A DNA stretch of 64,000 nucleotides from Lates calcarifer. Lineage: Eukaryota > Chordata > Actinopteri > Centropomidae. The notes below the pieces were generated by a model. The model saw only the letters and a list, made by a program, of their open reading frames with translations, searched no databases and was not told the DNA's origin. The DNA is taken from positions 15,924,763 through 15,988,762 of the forward strand of contig NC_066838.1 in the NCBI RefSeq assembly GCF_001640805.2. The letters are read 5' to 3'. The position numbers and the translations under genes were made by a program. Positions 49,146 to 62,594 of this stretch are shown piece after piece. The number at the start of each line of letters is the position of its first letter. The stretch's first letter is position 1.

Positions 49146-52100
49146 ACTGATGTCCAATTGTTAGGAAAAAAAGGGGGGAAGTAAACATCTCCTTATAAAG
49201 CCCAACAACAAGCATCTTCCCCCCCAGCACCTTCCTCATGGACGTGGGACTCATTTCTTTCCAGCATCTGCTCCATTACTGTCTGTCCCACTCTCGTTAG
49301 CACATCGAGCTCTAACAGTGTCCACTTAAAGATCTAGCTTACTGATATGTGTTCAACAACAATAGTAAACAATGGTGCTGAAGTGTATACTAATGTTTGT
49401 AAATTATTTGAGACATGGATGTAAGTTTGCACTGTCATACATTTTGTGAGTCAAAGTTTTAGCGGTGTGCTGTGTGCTTGTTTTATTTTTGTTTTTTTCT
49501 TTTGTGATTTTTGTTCCTTTTCTTTTTATTTTGATTCAAAATGTGTGTGAGAAGGTGTACTGACACGTTAAATGCTAGAAACTCTTAAAAAAACATGAAT
49601 AATGGTCGTTTATTTCTCTTGTAAATATTTAAAAAAAAAAAAAAAACAATTTATAACGCTTCGTTAGATGTCAAAGCCTCTCAGGATTTGAGTCCACAAC
49701 GTTGTGTCCGATGGGACTGATTGGAATCCTCTCTCTGCCTCACCTCTGTGCTCATTAACAAACCAAGAGGGCATTTCAGTGGCCAAAAGTGGTGGGCTTT
49801 TTTGCCCCAACTTCAGTCTTATTTTGTTGAGACGCACCATACAAGCAGCACTAGACTCAGAGTTGATGTGCCATAGGCAAACACTGCCCTCCAGAGGGTC
49901 CACTTAGCACAGCATTTGCTGCATGGATGCTGGTGAGGATACAGTACAATGACATGATTTTAATAGAATCTGTACTGGTGTGTTCAAAGGACAGACTGAG
50001 AGTCTAGGGATTCATTCAGATTGTTTGGAAAATGGAAATGTATTTTCTCATTCAGAACATCCAGATAAATAAGATTAATTATTTTCCCTTGAATTACATA
50101 CCACACATTTTTCATTTCCGCCAATATTCTTTTAAATGTCTCTGATGATTTATCATGTAATTATGATTCTTACCTTTTTTGTTATGTTTTCAAAGATGGC
50201 TATTATGTATCCTGTTGAATCCTCTGAATGGTGCCAGGGATGCATCGGAGATTATGAGTCTTATACGCACACACCCACATAGTGATCTCTTTGACAATTA
50301 GGCTTCCTCATACCCTAGAGGCTTACTATTCTGACTGTGCCTCAGAGGTTGAATTTTGTTTGCCTGTTGTAAAAAAAAGAAGTGAGTGCAGAGTGAAAAC
50401 ATTTGAAAGAGATCAAATGAGGATGTGTGAATAAGATCACCGCAGATACCTCTGCCACTGCAAACCTGTCCTGTTTTCCTCCGTTTTTATTCCTTTTCTC
50501 ACCAGTGTCATGTAAAAAGGCGACGTGTTCTCAGTATGTTGTGTGTGATTATTGAAAGGTGTGATTCAAGAGTGGAGGTCATCCTATAACGGGGAGAGGG
50601 AGTGGTCACCTAGTGTGTGGAGCCTATATTACATGAGAGATGTGGGCAGGGAAAGGATGAGGCAGGAGACAGATAGTTTATATATTTAAAAAAAAATGAT
50701 ATTAAATGTATCAGAAAAATACAATAAAATATGCTTGTATTTTCCCTATATAGGTATTAGAACAGTTGTTCACCAATAGGATGTTTTAAATGAAAGGCGT
50801 TGAATGTCTGGGGAGTTTCATATGTTTTTTGTTGTGCCCTGAAATGATGGCAGCTTAAAAACACTTGGGGTTTTGCCCATGTTACATCTCAATTAGTACA
50901 CCCCTCCCCCCCATAAAAATGAAATATATAGACATATAAAATTTGGTGTATCTGATATCTATGGTGATTGTGCCTTTCACTATTTCTGCATGGTTTTTGT
51001 GATGTACTGATTTTTCCATCCCCAAAGTGGATAGTCGTCCACTGACAGGCAAGACCTATGCAAAAGTCAACGGATGGGTTTTCCAGCACCCATTCAGAAA
51101 ACACAGGTACCCGCCAAAAAAACAACAACAACAACAATAAATTCTCAGGTTAACACCTGAATCTTGTGTCATTATTTTTCTGCGGGAGAGCAGAGGGGAG
51201 TGGGATTAGCATTCGCATCCTTTACTTAAGTAAAATTAGCAACATCACAATGTAAAAACACTTAACTACGAGTAAAAGATCAGCATTAAAATTATGCTCG
51301 AGTAAAAGTAAGGAAGTATTATCAGCAAAATGTGATTACAGCACTTATTATGCAGCAGAGTGATCTCCCTCAGTATATATATTATATTAACATTTTTTTA
51401 ATATAATTTGATAATTATTACTGAGCATTATTTTAATGTTGTAGCTTATTTATATACATTTGGGTGGTTAAATCTTTAACAATGCATCATATTTTATAAT
51501 GGACTTAATTTGCAAAGTAACTAGCTATCAAATAAATGAAGTGGAATAAATAGTACAATATTTCCTTTCAGGACCTGGAGAAGCAGAAGTATGAAGTCAT
51601 CTTAAAGCATCTTAAAATGGAAAGTAAAGAACAAGTACCTCATAATTGTACTTAACTACTGTACTTCAGTGAAGGTAATTTGTTACATTCCAGCACTGTC
51701 AGCCTCAGAGGTGACTGTATGAATGCAGGCGGAAGTTTACAGTATGCAAAAAAGAGAAGAGGTGAACAGACGGGTGTGGTAATGGAGTGTAAATACAGTC
51801 TGTGGACTGAATATGGGTGGGGTGCTATCAAGTACAACATGGACTTGCTGTGTATTGTATTAGACAGAGGAAGAAAGAGGTTTGACAAAGAGAGAAAATA
51901 AAAGTAGGCATACGATGTATGAAGGGTGACTGGGTTTAAATGAGCCAAATAGAGCGTAAGAATAAGAATAACATCTATTGCTGCAGCAGAGTGGATAAGC
52001 TTTGGTGTGGTGTGCTGTGCTGTGCTGAGACAGATGCTGAGTCCATTGTATCTGATCTCTGACCTTTCTGTGGACTGAGGCAAGTAAAATAATTTCCTGT

Positions 52101-52600
52101 TGAGGGATCACAGCATTGCACACTGAGACTCCTAGAGCTTCTGCCACCTATTTAAAAGCTCGAGAAAAAGAAAAGATTAGGGCCAATTAAAGGGCTGGAT
52201 TATAACGTGAGAAAAGCAGGCAACTGCCCAGGGGGCCAAAAACCATATCTCCACCACACTATCAGCTATCAGCAATATCAGCTAATGTGTCCAGTAGGTC
52301 CAGTAGGAACCGAAATAACAGTTGTTGCCCCCCCAGGAGGTTTATGGGAGGGACAGGTTTGTAATTGGAGCTGGTACTCTGCAAACCCTCTATAACCTGT
52401 TTATCCGGTGGAGCAGTCACAATCAAAAATACTTAACGGGGAAACTTGGATGACTTGCCTTCTTGGATAGTTTCAGCATTGCCAAGAGTTACAACATTGA
52501 ATGGGAAATAACTTAACCCACCTGTGCTGAAAGGGGATTTGGTCATCAGCTGTGGAGATGAGATTTAGTGGATCATCATTTGCCATGAAGCGAAGTCTGA
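49146..52600. other. Intergenic region between tp53inp2 and ggt7
   Basis: It includes A-rich runs and a (CAA)n stretch near 51120. A long diverged copy of the hAT-like element lies at about 51198-51698. At 52190-52260, sequence such as gcaggcaactgcccagggggcc resembles a transposon fragment. No exon was supported. Confidence 0.5.
51198..51698 (+). mobile_element. hAT-like nonautonomous element, longest copy
   Basis: The left side reads gcatcctttacttaagtaaa, then tgtaaaaacacttaactacg and agtaaaagatcagcattaaa. The right side reads gtacttaactactgtacttc and ends gttacattccagcactg, the inverse of CAGTGCTGGAATGTAAC. It encodes no transposase. Confidence 0.55.
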
Positions 52601-53763
52601 TATTGGTACCAAGGCGGCAGTACGTCCAACAGCCGTATTTCGGTTGCGAATATATGCAGTCTAAGAGTACTTTAATGTGAGTTGCATATTTAAAAATATT
52701 TCTAAGTTACCCTGGATACTCTGACAACAGTCTAAGGCGTCTTCAAAAACATGTGCCGAAAGTCCAGCTAGCTATCTACTATACAAGTCATACCGGTTGT
52801 GCGGAGCTGCAATGTGAAGCTAACTTCCCTGTGCTGAGGTGTCGTGATTCAGGAGCTGTTGTAGTCCTGGTGACGGAGAGCTGCACTCACCTCACCTACA
52901 CCGGCCCTGCCAGAAACCCCTCCATAATAACACCGTCCAGGGATGGTTTTTATGTGACTACTGGTATTTTACAGCAACTGTAAGTAACACCGAGTTAGCT
53001 CCGAGCTCTCTGTAGCCGCATGTTTCTTACAGAATTAACAGAAAGATGTGTTAGCTTGTGACAGCGCGGTGAAGAAACAGGATACGCAGATAGCAGCTGC
53101 ACCTTGTGGGCTGGCTTTGTGTTTGGTGTTTAAAAGGTAAAACAAATGTTCTTTTAAAATATAACCAACCATCAATATAGTTTATCGATTTCCTGCGGCG
53201 TAGACACACAGAGGCAGACATATTGTCGCATGTCAATATTTGCAGCAAGCTATGTTTGCTTAGTGTAATGACCCTGCAAGTTAAACCGAGGAGGATATAA
53301 GTTGAAAGGTTGGACGCTTGCTTCTCGTAGGAAATTCCGTGTCGATAACCAGTGAAGTTACATGCTTTGTTATCCTCCGCAGGTGGCAGCTTACAGGGCT
53401 GGAAAAATGCATCATCATCGGAGCTACACACCCGTGTCTTGGCCTATAAATATTCTCTGAGAAGAAGCAACTGCAGTGATCTTGTAGTAAAGGTGTCAGC
53501 AACACTCAAGGAAACTACAAATCCCTGTTGTAGGAGAATTGTGATGTTGCAGATGAAGTAATTCCTCAGGACAGCACAGCAACAGTAGTGCTTCATAGGG
53601 GTGTATTTTAGGGATTTTACGGCTGGATGACAGTGGCAGTGGCTGAGCATCCCAGGCAAGAAACAGATGTGACTGGAAATATGGATGTTCTACTTTAATT
53701 ACTTCCTCACACCCTCAAAGATAAAGATAGGTTAACTGTGCGACTGCAAGATCAACAGTAGTC
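52600..53763 (+). promoter_or_regulatory. ggt7 promoter and untranslated exon region (inferred)
   Basis: The segment 52600-53380 is richer in CpG than its flanks. A possible first exon ends at 52979, before GTAAGTAAC. A possible acceptor (cctccgcag) lies at 53374-53382. If used, the exon 53383-53983 would hold about 380 bases of 5' UTR followed by the ggt7 start codon. The start of transcription is not determined. Confidence 0.35.
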
Positions 53764-56700
53764 ATGCACAGTCCTGCTCCTGAAATCATGGCAGGGTACC
53801 CGAGTGGATGTGTGGCGGATAAAGATGCAAATCCGGAGACAACCTTGGGAAGTGCCTACTCTCCAGTGGACTACATGAGCATCACCAGCTTCCCCAGGCT
53901 GCCAGAGGACGATACGATGTCCGGGGAAAACACCCTCAAATCCCGTAAAGACGATGACAACGTCCTAAGTGAGCAAGATACAGGTGAGTTAGACACCATT
54001 CTACGCAATGCCTTCCACAAACATTATAAATTTATGTCTTCGGGTGCCTGGATGTGGATCCATGAAGCAACACTGTCATTTAAATTATGCTGTGTTGTTT
54101 TCACCACTTACTGCTGCAAATTATTTAAGGGTTGAATTCAAAGTAGGGCTGCAACTATTGATGGTTTTCATGATCAATTAATTGATTAATTAAAAAAACA
54201 AAGATATTTATATATTTATTGTGGCAAATCCTCATATCTTTGTCATGGGAACCTGAAAATATTTGGACGTTTTAATCTAAATAATCCTTAATCAATTATC
54301 ACAGTAGCTGCAGGTCAATTTCTAATCAATCAATAAATTGTTACAGTTCAAATTTGAACTACACAGGTGCTACTTTGCACACATGCAGAATTCAGAAATA
54401 GGTTTTTGTCCCTCTGTCCTTTTGTCCACTTAAAATGGACAGAATTTTGAATGGAGTTTGGTGTGAAGGAATAGAACATATTCAACATATCAAAAATGGT
54501 GGTTGTCCAGCTGTTTCCTGTTTAGTCTAAGCCTTTTGGTTTATGCTGCATGTCCCAGACCCAGATCTGTTTCTGAAGTCAGCTCGCCTCCAACGTCTCC
54601 CTTCCTCTGCCTCTGACCTGGCCAGCCATGACATTGCGCCCCTGCAGGAGACCAGCAGAGACCCCTTTACGGACGAATGTGCTTGCCAGCGAGATGGACT
54701 GACAGTCATCATCACTGCCTGTCTTACCTTTGCCACAGGAGTTACTGTAGCTCTCATCATGCAGATCTACTTTGGAGACCCACAGGTAGGGGTGTGTGTG
54801 TGTGTGTGTAGGTGTGTTCCCTTGCAGATGTACTTTTGTAACTATGTCGCAATGTTGTTGCTTTTCTCAACTAATTACGGGATTGTGGTACCTCCTCCCA
54901 CACAAGCCCAAATCATTATAAAGACATATTAAGAGCTTCTCTCTTCTGTCTCTGTTCATTGTAAGGTTTTTAACCAGGGAGCGGTGGTGACAGATGTGGC
55001 TCAGTGCACATCTCTAGGCTTTGACGTTCTGGGGAAGCAGGGGTCCAGTGTCGATGCTGCCATCACCGCTGCCCTCTGTTTGGGAATCGTCCACCCTCAC
55101 ACTTCTGGTATAGGAGGGTGAGTGCCAGGAAAACATACCCATCTCTTATGAACAGGACTACCACTGCATTTCTTAGACCTGGCTGGATACAAATGAGGAG
55201 ACAACTTAATGCTCTGTTGATGTCTTATACAGTGGTGGAGTTATGTTGGTGCACGACATCCGTAAGAATGAGACGAGGGTCATCGATTTCAGAGAGACGG
55301 CCCCATCTGCTATCCACGAGGAGATGTTGCAGACAAACCTTGATCATATTGTATGACATTTTTCTGGAGTACCCTTCAATCTAATTATTGTTATGTATCA
55401 ATATAACATCTGCACACTGTTCTTGTTGCATTTCAGCCTGGTCTGCTGGTAGGAGTACCAGGCATGCTCAGTGGGATGCATCAGGCACACCAGCTCTATG
55501 GCAGGTACAGTAACTATAATTAGTTCTATCTCTTCTCATGCTATTGATAGTTTCAGTCCTAATGCTAGTTTCTGGATTGTCTGCATTCTTTTATTCTTAC
55601 ATATTGTTTGTTTCACTTTGTGACACACCTGTGTTTCAAGTGCCCTCTATAAATAAAACAATATGATATATTGTGTTCCTTCATTTTGTCTTGTGTTAGT
55701 AAGACAAGAATAGCAAAGCTTGTGCTTGTTTCAGTGCTTAGAAATAAAGGACTGAGATTTGATAATGAAGGTATCACCAGCTGTGTTAAAAGAAAAGACA
55801 TGGGGTGTTGGGCTACAATTATACTGATGCTGTGTAATTACCGTTGTCCTGATGCCTCAGCTGCTGAGGATGATGTTGCAGCACTATCTAACTTGCCTGA
55901 TCCATGCATGGAGAATAAGCGTTATGATGGGCTATTGTTGGTCATCAGCTTGGCAATATAATCTCTCTGAAAAATGAGGAGTTCAGATTGTATGTGTTGG
56001 TTTTAAACACTTGTAAGCTAAGCCAGACTCGCACAACCTCTGATTTCCTCAGGATGCCGTGGAAGGATGTGGTTACCATGGCAGCTGATGTGGCCAGAAA
56101 TGGATTTAATGTTACCTCTGACTTGGGTAAGTGTAGTGTGATGTAGTATAAATCATTGGGTGAAGTCACTGTCGCTTATGTCACTGCTCATGCGGTTAAA
56201 AGCACGCCAGCCTTATGTCCCGGCCTCAGTGTTGTTCCTCAATAAAATGAATACAAAGATAAGATGATCTCATCTTTCTCTCCCATCTCTCTGCAGCTGA
56301 AGCTCTCTCTAAAGTTGTACATCAAAACATCTCTGATGCATTTCGGGACTTGTTCCTTCCCAATGGCCAGGCTGCCCGCTCTGGATTGTTCACCAGGCGG
56401 CTTGATTTGGCATCCATATTGGATGCTGTTGCAGATAAAGGCATATCAGAGTTCTACAGTGGAAACCTGACTCAGGAGATGGCAGCTGCAGTAAGGACAA
56501 TTTGTTTCCCCTGTCTCCCACTATGATTATATAAGAAGTCATGAATTCTGCACAGCCCTAGTCATACTTGACTCAAACACTAAATCCCTGACTTCAGCTT
56601 TTTTACATTTTGGCCAGGGTGTGATAATAATTCAATATCTGTCATATTGTGACAAAATATGATGTCAGGTAAATATTACTCATAACTGTGGGGCCTAAAT

Positions 56701-59700
56701 GAATGATTAGAATCTTACAAAATGAGATCTGAACCTAAATATGGAATATTATTTGAAAATTTGCTCTGTAATTAACATGCAGTTCAACAAAAACAGTGTA
56801 TTTAAAATCAGCTCCTTATATATGTAAACATGTACTGTTATCATGAGAGCTGTTCATTATTTGACTATGAATAAATGTGTGAGTCTACTGGGTAAAATAG
56901 TAGAACATCAAATGAGTGAAATATTTTTGACTCTTGAATTGCCCTGTTAGTGACGACAGTGGACAGGATAACTCATCAACTTTACATTTAAACTCATCAT
57001 GCATTTTTGATAGGTGCAAGAAAAAGGCGGAGTGCTGACAGATGATGACTTTGGAAACTACAGCACAGTCTTACGACAGCCAGCAGAGATCACCTATCAG
57101 GGTAAATCCCTGTTCAGACTTTTTATTTATTTATTTAATCCTTTATTTAAACAGGTTTTCTCTATGCACACATCTTTCAAGTTAGACCTGTGTATGAGTA
57201 AACACATAGAGTTACACAGAGATAAGAGGCTTTAAGGTGGTGGGAGATGCATGCATGTATAGAATATCACCATTATCAAGAATGTCATTCTAAATTACCC
57301 ATTGGGGAACACTTTGTTTCTATACAAAAAGCCAATATTGATCTTCGGTTTGCTTGACAGGTGTTCCACATGGGTCTTGAGAGTGAGTATAGTGTTCAGC
57401 CAGATTTCCAAGTATTACAACTCCCAGCAAATTCAGTTTGAGAACCCTGAAGCTGTAGGTAGTAAATACTGTATATCAGAGCTGTGAGAGGAAAACTCCA
57501 TATGTTCACACAGCATTAACTTGACTTAACCTGAATAGTTTAAGTTTAATGTTTCTGTAAAAACACTTTCATTCAAATAAGTATTTCGTAATGCTCAAAG
57601 ACGTGCATGTTGACAAGGTAATGCGTGTAAACAGTGTACACCTGCTAATGTGAATATTTTGTTTACATAAGCATTTGCTGTTGTTGACCCAAATGCAAAT
57701 ACCGTAATGTTTAATGGACATGACTCGCATCCTGTGTATGCTGTACATTCAAATGTTCTTTTTCCTCACATTGTTCCATTTTTCTCATCTGTTGTATAAT
57801 TCTGGTTTCATTGCATTTTTGTAATTATTTTAGAAGGTTGCTTTCTTTAGTACACAGATGCATGCAAAACGTTTGTTGCAGTATGTTGAAGTTTTAGAAT
57901 TCTCCTTTGCATTGGAGTTTGTACACATCATTTCTGTTGTTATTCTGTGCCTTATCATCTTTCATTTTACCACTGAAATCACTCAATGTCACTATAGAAA
58001 TCATTAAATCCTCCTTATTATGATTTGTTGGTGTTTCTGAAGGACATCATGTGATGTCGGCCCCGGCCCCACACGCAGGTGTTGCCTTGATCACTGCGCT
58101 CAACATCCTGGAAGGCTACAATATCACCAGCCAGGTTCCCAGGAACAGCACCTACCACTGGATTGCAGAGGTAGTATACTAACTGCTTCATCCCTATACA
58201 GCATAAACAATATACCAAGTGCAGTAATTGATGTGATATTTGTCTTCATTTTGTTTTACTTTCCTAGTCTTTGAAGATAGCTTTGGGCCTGGCTAGTGGG
58301 CTTGGAGACCCTATGTACGACTCTTCTGTCTCAGAGATTGTCGCCAAAATGCAGAGGTAGATATTATTCATCTCATATATAATATATAATGTTTATGTCC
58401 ATCCTAATTCAGTGAGGCATTTTCATCAAACCCTGTATTGTGTTGCGTCTTCAAGCAAATCACAGGCGTCCCTGTTCCGCCAGAAGATCAATGACTCTCA
58501 GGCGTTCCCTGTCAGCCATTACACTCAGTCATTTACCCTGGAGGAGGGTGCAACAGCTGCCCAGGTCATGGTCATGGGCCCAGACGATCACATTGTGTCT
58601 GTCATGAGGTATGCCAAGCTTTAGCTGAGCTGCTATTGCACATTTCCGGTTTAAGCACACCCCTGTGATACTTAAGGTTGAATTGATATCATTGGAAAAC
58701 TTAGACTAAGACCTTTCCTTTTGGCTTTTGTAGCTCCTTAAACAAACCATTTGGCAGCAGGATAGTGACTCCTTCAGGAATCCTTTTGAACAGCCAGATC
58801 CTGGACTTCTCCTGGCCTAATAAAACACAGGGTTCATCACCTAACCCAGTAATTGTGCCTTTTTTGTTTGATTATCATTTTCTCATTGGCAAATTTATCA
58901 TACTTTCTCTTGGTTCTCATAGTCTCTCATTTTCTCCAGCACAACAACCTCCAGCCTGGGAAGAGGCCCATGTCCTTTTTGATGCCCACAGCAGTGAGGC
59001 CAGCCGTGGGGTTATGTGGCACATACGTGGCCGTTGGATCTTCCAATGGAGACAAAAGTCTCAGTGGCATTACACAGGTTATTTACATACTGGGAGCATT
59101 CATTACATTCATGACTGATTTTTGATTTTTATCACTGTGTAAATACATCTTTCTAGAAGTGCATTTTGTTTTGGCCCCATTGTTCTGTCAAATGAAACAT
59201 AAAATATAACAGATAATCTATAATTTAGAGAGATTATATATCTCTCTGGATCCCCAAGAAGGAGCTGGAAAATGCTGTGGCTGAAAATGGATGGATGGAT
59301 TTATTTATTCTGCATTATTCTATATATGTATTGTTTTCTTATCCTTCACAGGTGCTGATGAATGTTTTGTCTTCACGTAAAAACATGAGTGACAGTTTAT
59401 CATATGGGAGACTCCACCCACAGCTGCAGCCCAACATCCTCCTGGTGGACGGTGAGTTTTTTAAATTATTCATCCATTGTGTGGTTTTGGCCTAAGTTCT
59501 TTCAAAAAACTGTGAATGGTTTGGGACTATGTTTCTAATTACAGTTCTTATATAATCATATTCCTACACTGCCCTTGGGCAGCTATTTACAATGTCATCA
59601 GATCACAGTTTTGTGTACACTATGCAAAGCAGATAAGTAGTTGGGAAGGTAGCAAGTACCTCTATTCTCATCAAGAACAAACATGGCATACATTGTACAG

Positions 59701-60364
59701 TAGAGTTACCATGGTATAGCATAGTGTTATGACTCCCCTGTGAAATTGGCATAAAATATCATGATATGTTCAAAAATGCTGCAAAACCCATATCACACAT
59801 ATATATTCACATTTTTTGCTGGCACCAGGAATGATCAATATTAGTTTCTGATACATAAGCAAGGTGATCCAGCACACAGCAAAGATCAGGATGTTCCTGG
59901 ATCTGAAGTTTTGGATCGGGCTGAGGTCTAAATATAATCTGATCATAGTTTTAAGTTCTAAGTCAAGGCTACTGGAAATGTGCTTAGTTTTAAACATGAT
60001 ATACTGTGACCTGCATGACTCAAAGTCCTCATCGACATACAATCTGAACGCACTGTGACTGCTACACCTGCTGTGTGAACTTGCACTGAGTGTTATTTTC
60101 CTTGACCAGATCTACATTACATTTGAATAACAGGCGTAAAGGAAGTCTTACACAGTTCCTCCCTCTCCCACTTTCTTCTTCTTTCTTACAGCTGAGTTTC
60201 TGATTGAAGACGTGGAGGTGCTGCAGGCCAAAGGTCACAAAGTTGAGACAAGAGATGTGCTCTCATTGGTGGAGGGCACCCGCAGAACCAATGACCTCAT
60301 CATTGGGGTAAAGGACCCCCGTAGCCCTGATGCCTCTGCCCTCACTATGTCCAACATCCCCTAA
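53764..60364 (+). CDS. ggt7: Gamma-glutamyltransferase 7 (GGT7), type II membrane protein
   Basis: Member of the N-terminal-nucleophile gamma-glutamyltransferase family (glutathione breakdown). Fifteen exons join in frame to 678 aa (human about 662): 53764-53983, 54559-54785, 54966-55117, 55233-55350, 55437-55504, 56053-56126, 56297-56490, 57014-57101, 58043-58170, 58268-58356, 58456-58608, 58734-58848, 58940-59077, 59352-59451 and 60192-60364. All borders are GT/AG and all phases agree. An N-terminal cytosolic tail is followed by one membrane helix (about 121-143, LTVIITACLTFATGVTVALI) and a lumenal or extracellular enzyme domain. Conserved blocks include GSSVDAAITAALCLG, HPHTSGIGGG, GVPGMLSGMHQAH, FGSRIVTPSGILLN and CGTYVAVG. 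The expected autoprocessing nucleophile Thr is at about 486 in EEGATAAQ. At least eight N-glycosylation sequons are present. The C terminus RRTNDLIIGVKDPRSPDASA is specific to GGT7. The Met at 53788 (MAGYPSG) is an alternative start. GGT7 enzyme activity is poorly established in the family. Confidence 0.93.
54143..54350 (+). mobile_element. MITE-like 'gctgcaacta' element in ggt7 intron 1
   Basis: It starts agggctgcaactattgatgg, then gatcaattaattgattaatt, and later caaatcctcatatctttgtc; the right end is full of aatcaatcaataaattgtta. This is a common fish short repeat and is an internally deleted copy. A reverse copy lies at about 10.1-10.3 kb. Confidence 0.6.
54790..54810. repeat. Short (GT)n run after ggt7 exon 2
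   Basis: A GT run beginning within 5 bases of the donor of ggt7 exon 2. It could affect splicing, but it is short. Confidence 0.8.
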
Positions 60365-62045
60365 TGTGCTCCCCATACTAACACATAAAGAAGGGGTAAG
60401 AGTAACACTATAATTCATGTTTGTTGAAGGGAGTAAGGAAGATGCTGATCAATCAAAAGCAAACAGCAGAGTATTACTCTTTGACAGAAAAAAACATTCA
60501 ACAAAATGACATACATCTTTCTCTGGGATGATTTTGTAGGAAACTAATAGGGATCCACTGATAAATTTGTTTGCTGACACATTAAAAACTGCAAAGGAGC
60601 ACTATTTCATATACCGATGTTGGTCTGCCCTCTCTGACAGCCTCACATAATGTTTAGTCCCAGCCTAGATAGTGTTGATAATATATGTCCATCCCCTAAA
60701 TGGCATCAGTCAAAGTCTGCAGCCTGTATTATGCAGAGCAGGGTATAGAAATGCAATGCGTGCTCATAAATTAAGACCTGATGCATTCCAGTTCCACTTA
60801 AAGAAAGCAATAAACTTTAGAGGTTTAGGGTGGATTTACTTAGTGGGTATGAGAAAAAGGAAGTAGATGCAAGTGTAATGGTTTTTGAAGCTATTGCGCT
60901 CTGAATTTATGATTAGGAATTCTGGAATAAATTAATGGTGAAGAAATGGATTCTCCATAAGAATGAGCAGATATGGAAAACGCAATGATGCCACACCAGG
61001 AAGCCACCATTTACAGCACATGCATGGTCCTGGGTGCATTTATTCCACCTTTCTGCTTTTCAGTTCTTCCACTGAATTTCACCATTATTCCAGATAACAC
61101 AAGATAAATCACATGGAACAGTGAAAGTAGTAGTATTTAAACCACTGATTAAGTCCTGCATTATTACATCCTAACTAGATGAACCTAAACTGAACACTGA
61201 GGCTAAACCGTCCACTCTTTTGCTCTCTATATGGTGTGTGACTGTGATTAGATGTTGTTTGGTACACCTGCTGGAGTTTTAACTCGAACAAAAAGTGGCT
61301 CCTTGGGACCATGTTAAGACTAACATGTTATTTACACAATATGTCATACAAAAATGTGGTAAGACCTTCACATCTCAGTTGATTTCCTCCAACAAGAGGA
61401 TTTGCTTCAGTTTGACAGGTGTTAAATATCACTAATCATAGAATAAATGTATTTAAATATATAGTTTAAGAAATTTGAGTTGTTGCATGATTTTGTTCTT
61501 ATTCAAAGCTTGTGGCATAGAGCTTTTTTAAGAGTGGGGATACTTGTTTTTAGAATGGGAATAATCTGATTCTTTAGAGATGGATTGAATGTAGTCTGTC
61601 TATTTTTATATTAATATTTGTTGGGCTGTATATATTATTTCTACTGGTGTAACACAATGCATTGGACCAGCAGATTCTAGAAAAGGCTGTCATCTTTACT
61701 TTTTACTTTTTCTTCTTTTGTGTACTGGTGTAATTATTTTAGGTAATATATTTGAAGTAAGAACCAACTGCTTTTGTAAAGCACTTCATTTATAAAAATG
61801 GTTTGAATTAACTCCAGAATGACCAATGCTGACTGATCAAACACTTCCTCGACCTCATTGTCTCTGTTGTTGGATACCAGTGCAATATGACTGTTGATAC
61901 TTGTTTCCTGTACTGTAGAGTACCATGCCTTAAGGCACCCATTTGCACAACACCTCATGTTTGATTCCATTTACATTTGTATCTGATTTTAATAAAAATC
62001 CGCACTGTCCAAACCCAAGAAATAAAACGTTTGCACACATCCTAA
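60365..62045 (+). other. ggt7 3' UTR (inferred)
   Basis: AT-rich, no coding potential. Two canonical signals close the block, AATAAA at 61991-61996 and 62021-62026, which supports an end near 62045. Confidence 0.5.
61991..62026 (+). promoter_or_regulatory. Paired polyA signals of ggt7
   Basis: Two AATAAA hexamers 30 bases apart, at 61991 and 62021, about 1.65 kb after the ggt7 stop codon. Confidence 0.5.
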
Positions 62046-62590
62046 TACTTTGCCACTTTTTTCATCCATACATGTGCAACCCTAACTCTAACCATATGAC
62101 CTACTGTAGAATAATTGAATGAGCTTGCTTTTTCTAGATAATGGGCCTAGGCATTATTGGATGGCTGGACTTTTAAATATGAGGTGATGTATTTTACCAG
62201 TTCCACTTAGCCTAATTATATATCAGCCTATTGTCATTATTAATGAAGGCCACTGTCCAATGAGTCAAGATTCTGTTGTACATATTTTAGAGAATATGGC
62301 AATGATTAGACACAAGTGTGTATTTTATTTGTATCCACAGAAAAATGTTAACTTTGGATCTCTGGATTTGTTAAAAAAAAAAAAAAAAAACAAGTTCTTA
62401 GACTTAAAGAAATGCTTGTAAATATGGTAGGAACCAAAATTTTAAATTTAAGTGGAAATACCCAACATGCTATAATTTTGCAGACGATACGTTTGGACGA
62501 AACATAACTGAATTTATTTTTGAACTACCCAATTATTAACTTCCGCTCAGAGGCGTTGCTATTCCTTCCTCAATTGGGTTTTATTTTGAA
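62046..62590. other. Short ggt7-ncoa6 intergenic spacer
   Basis: AT-rich, with an A run at about 62371-62390. No gene was recognised. The spacer separates two genes on the same strand. Confidence 0.5.
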
Positions 62591-62594
62591 AAGC

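Noticed and set aside
57302..57487. Open frame between ggt7 exons 8 and 9, with an internal gacaggtgttcc
   Set aside because: The exon 57014-57101 joins exon 58043-58170 directly in phase, giving the family's YQG-HHVMSAP block. An extra exon here would break it.
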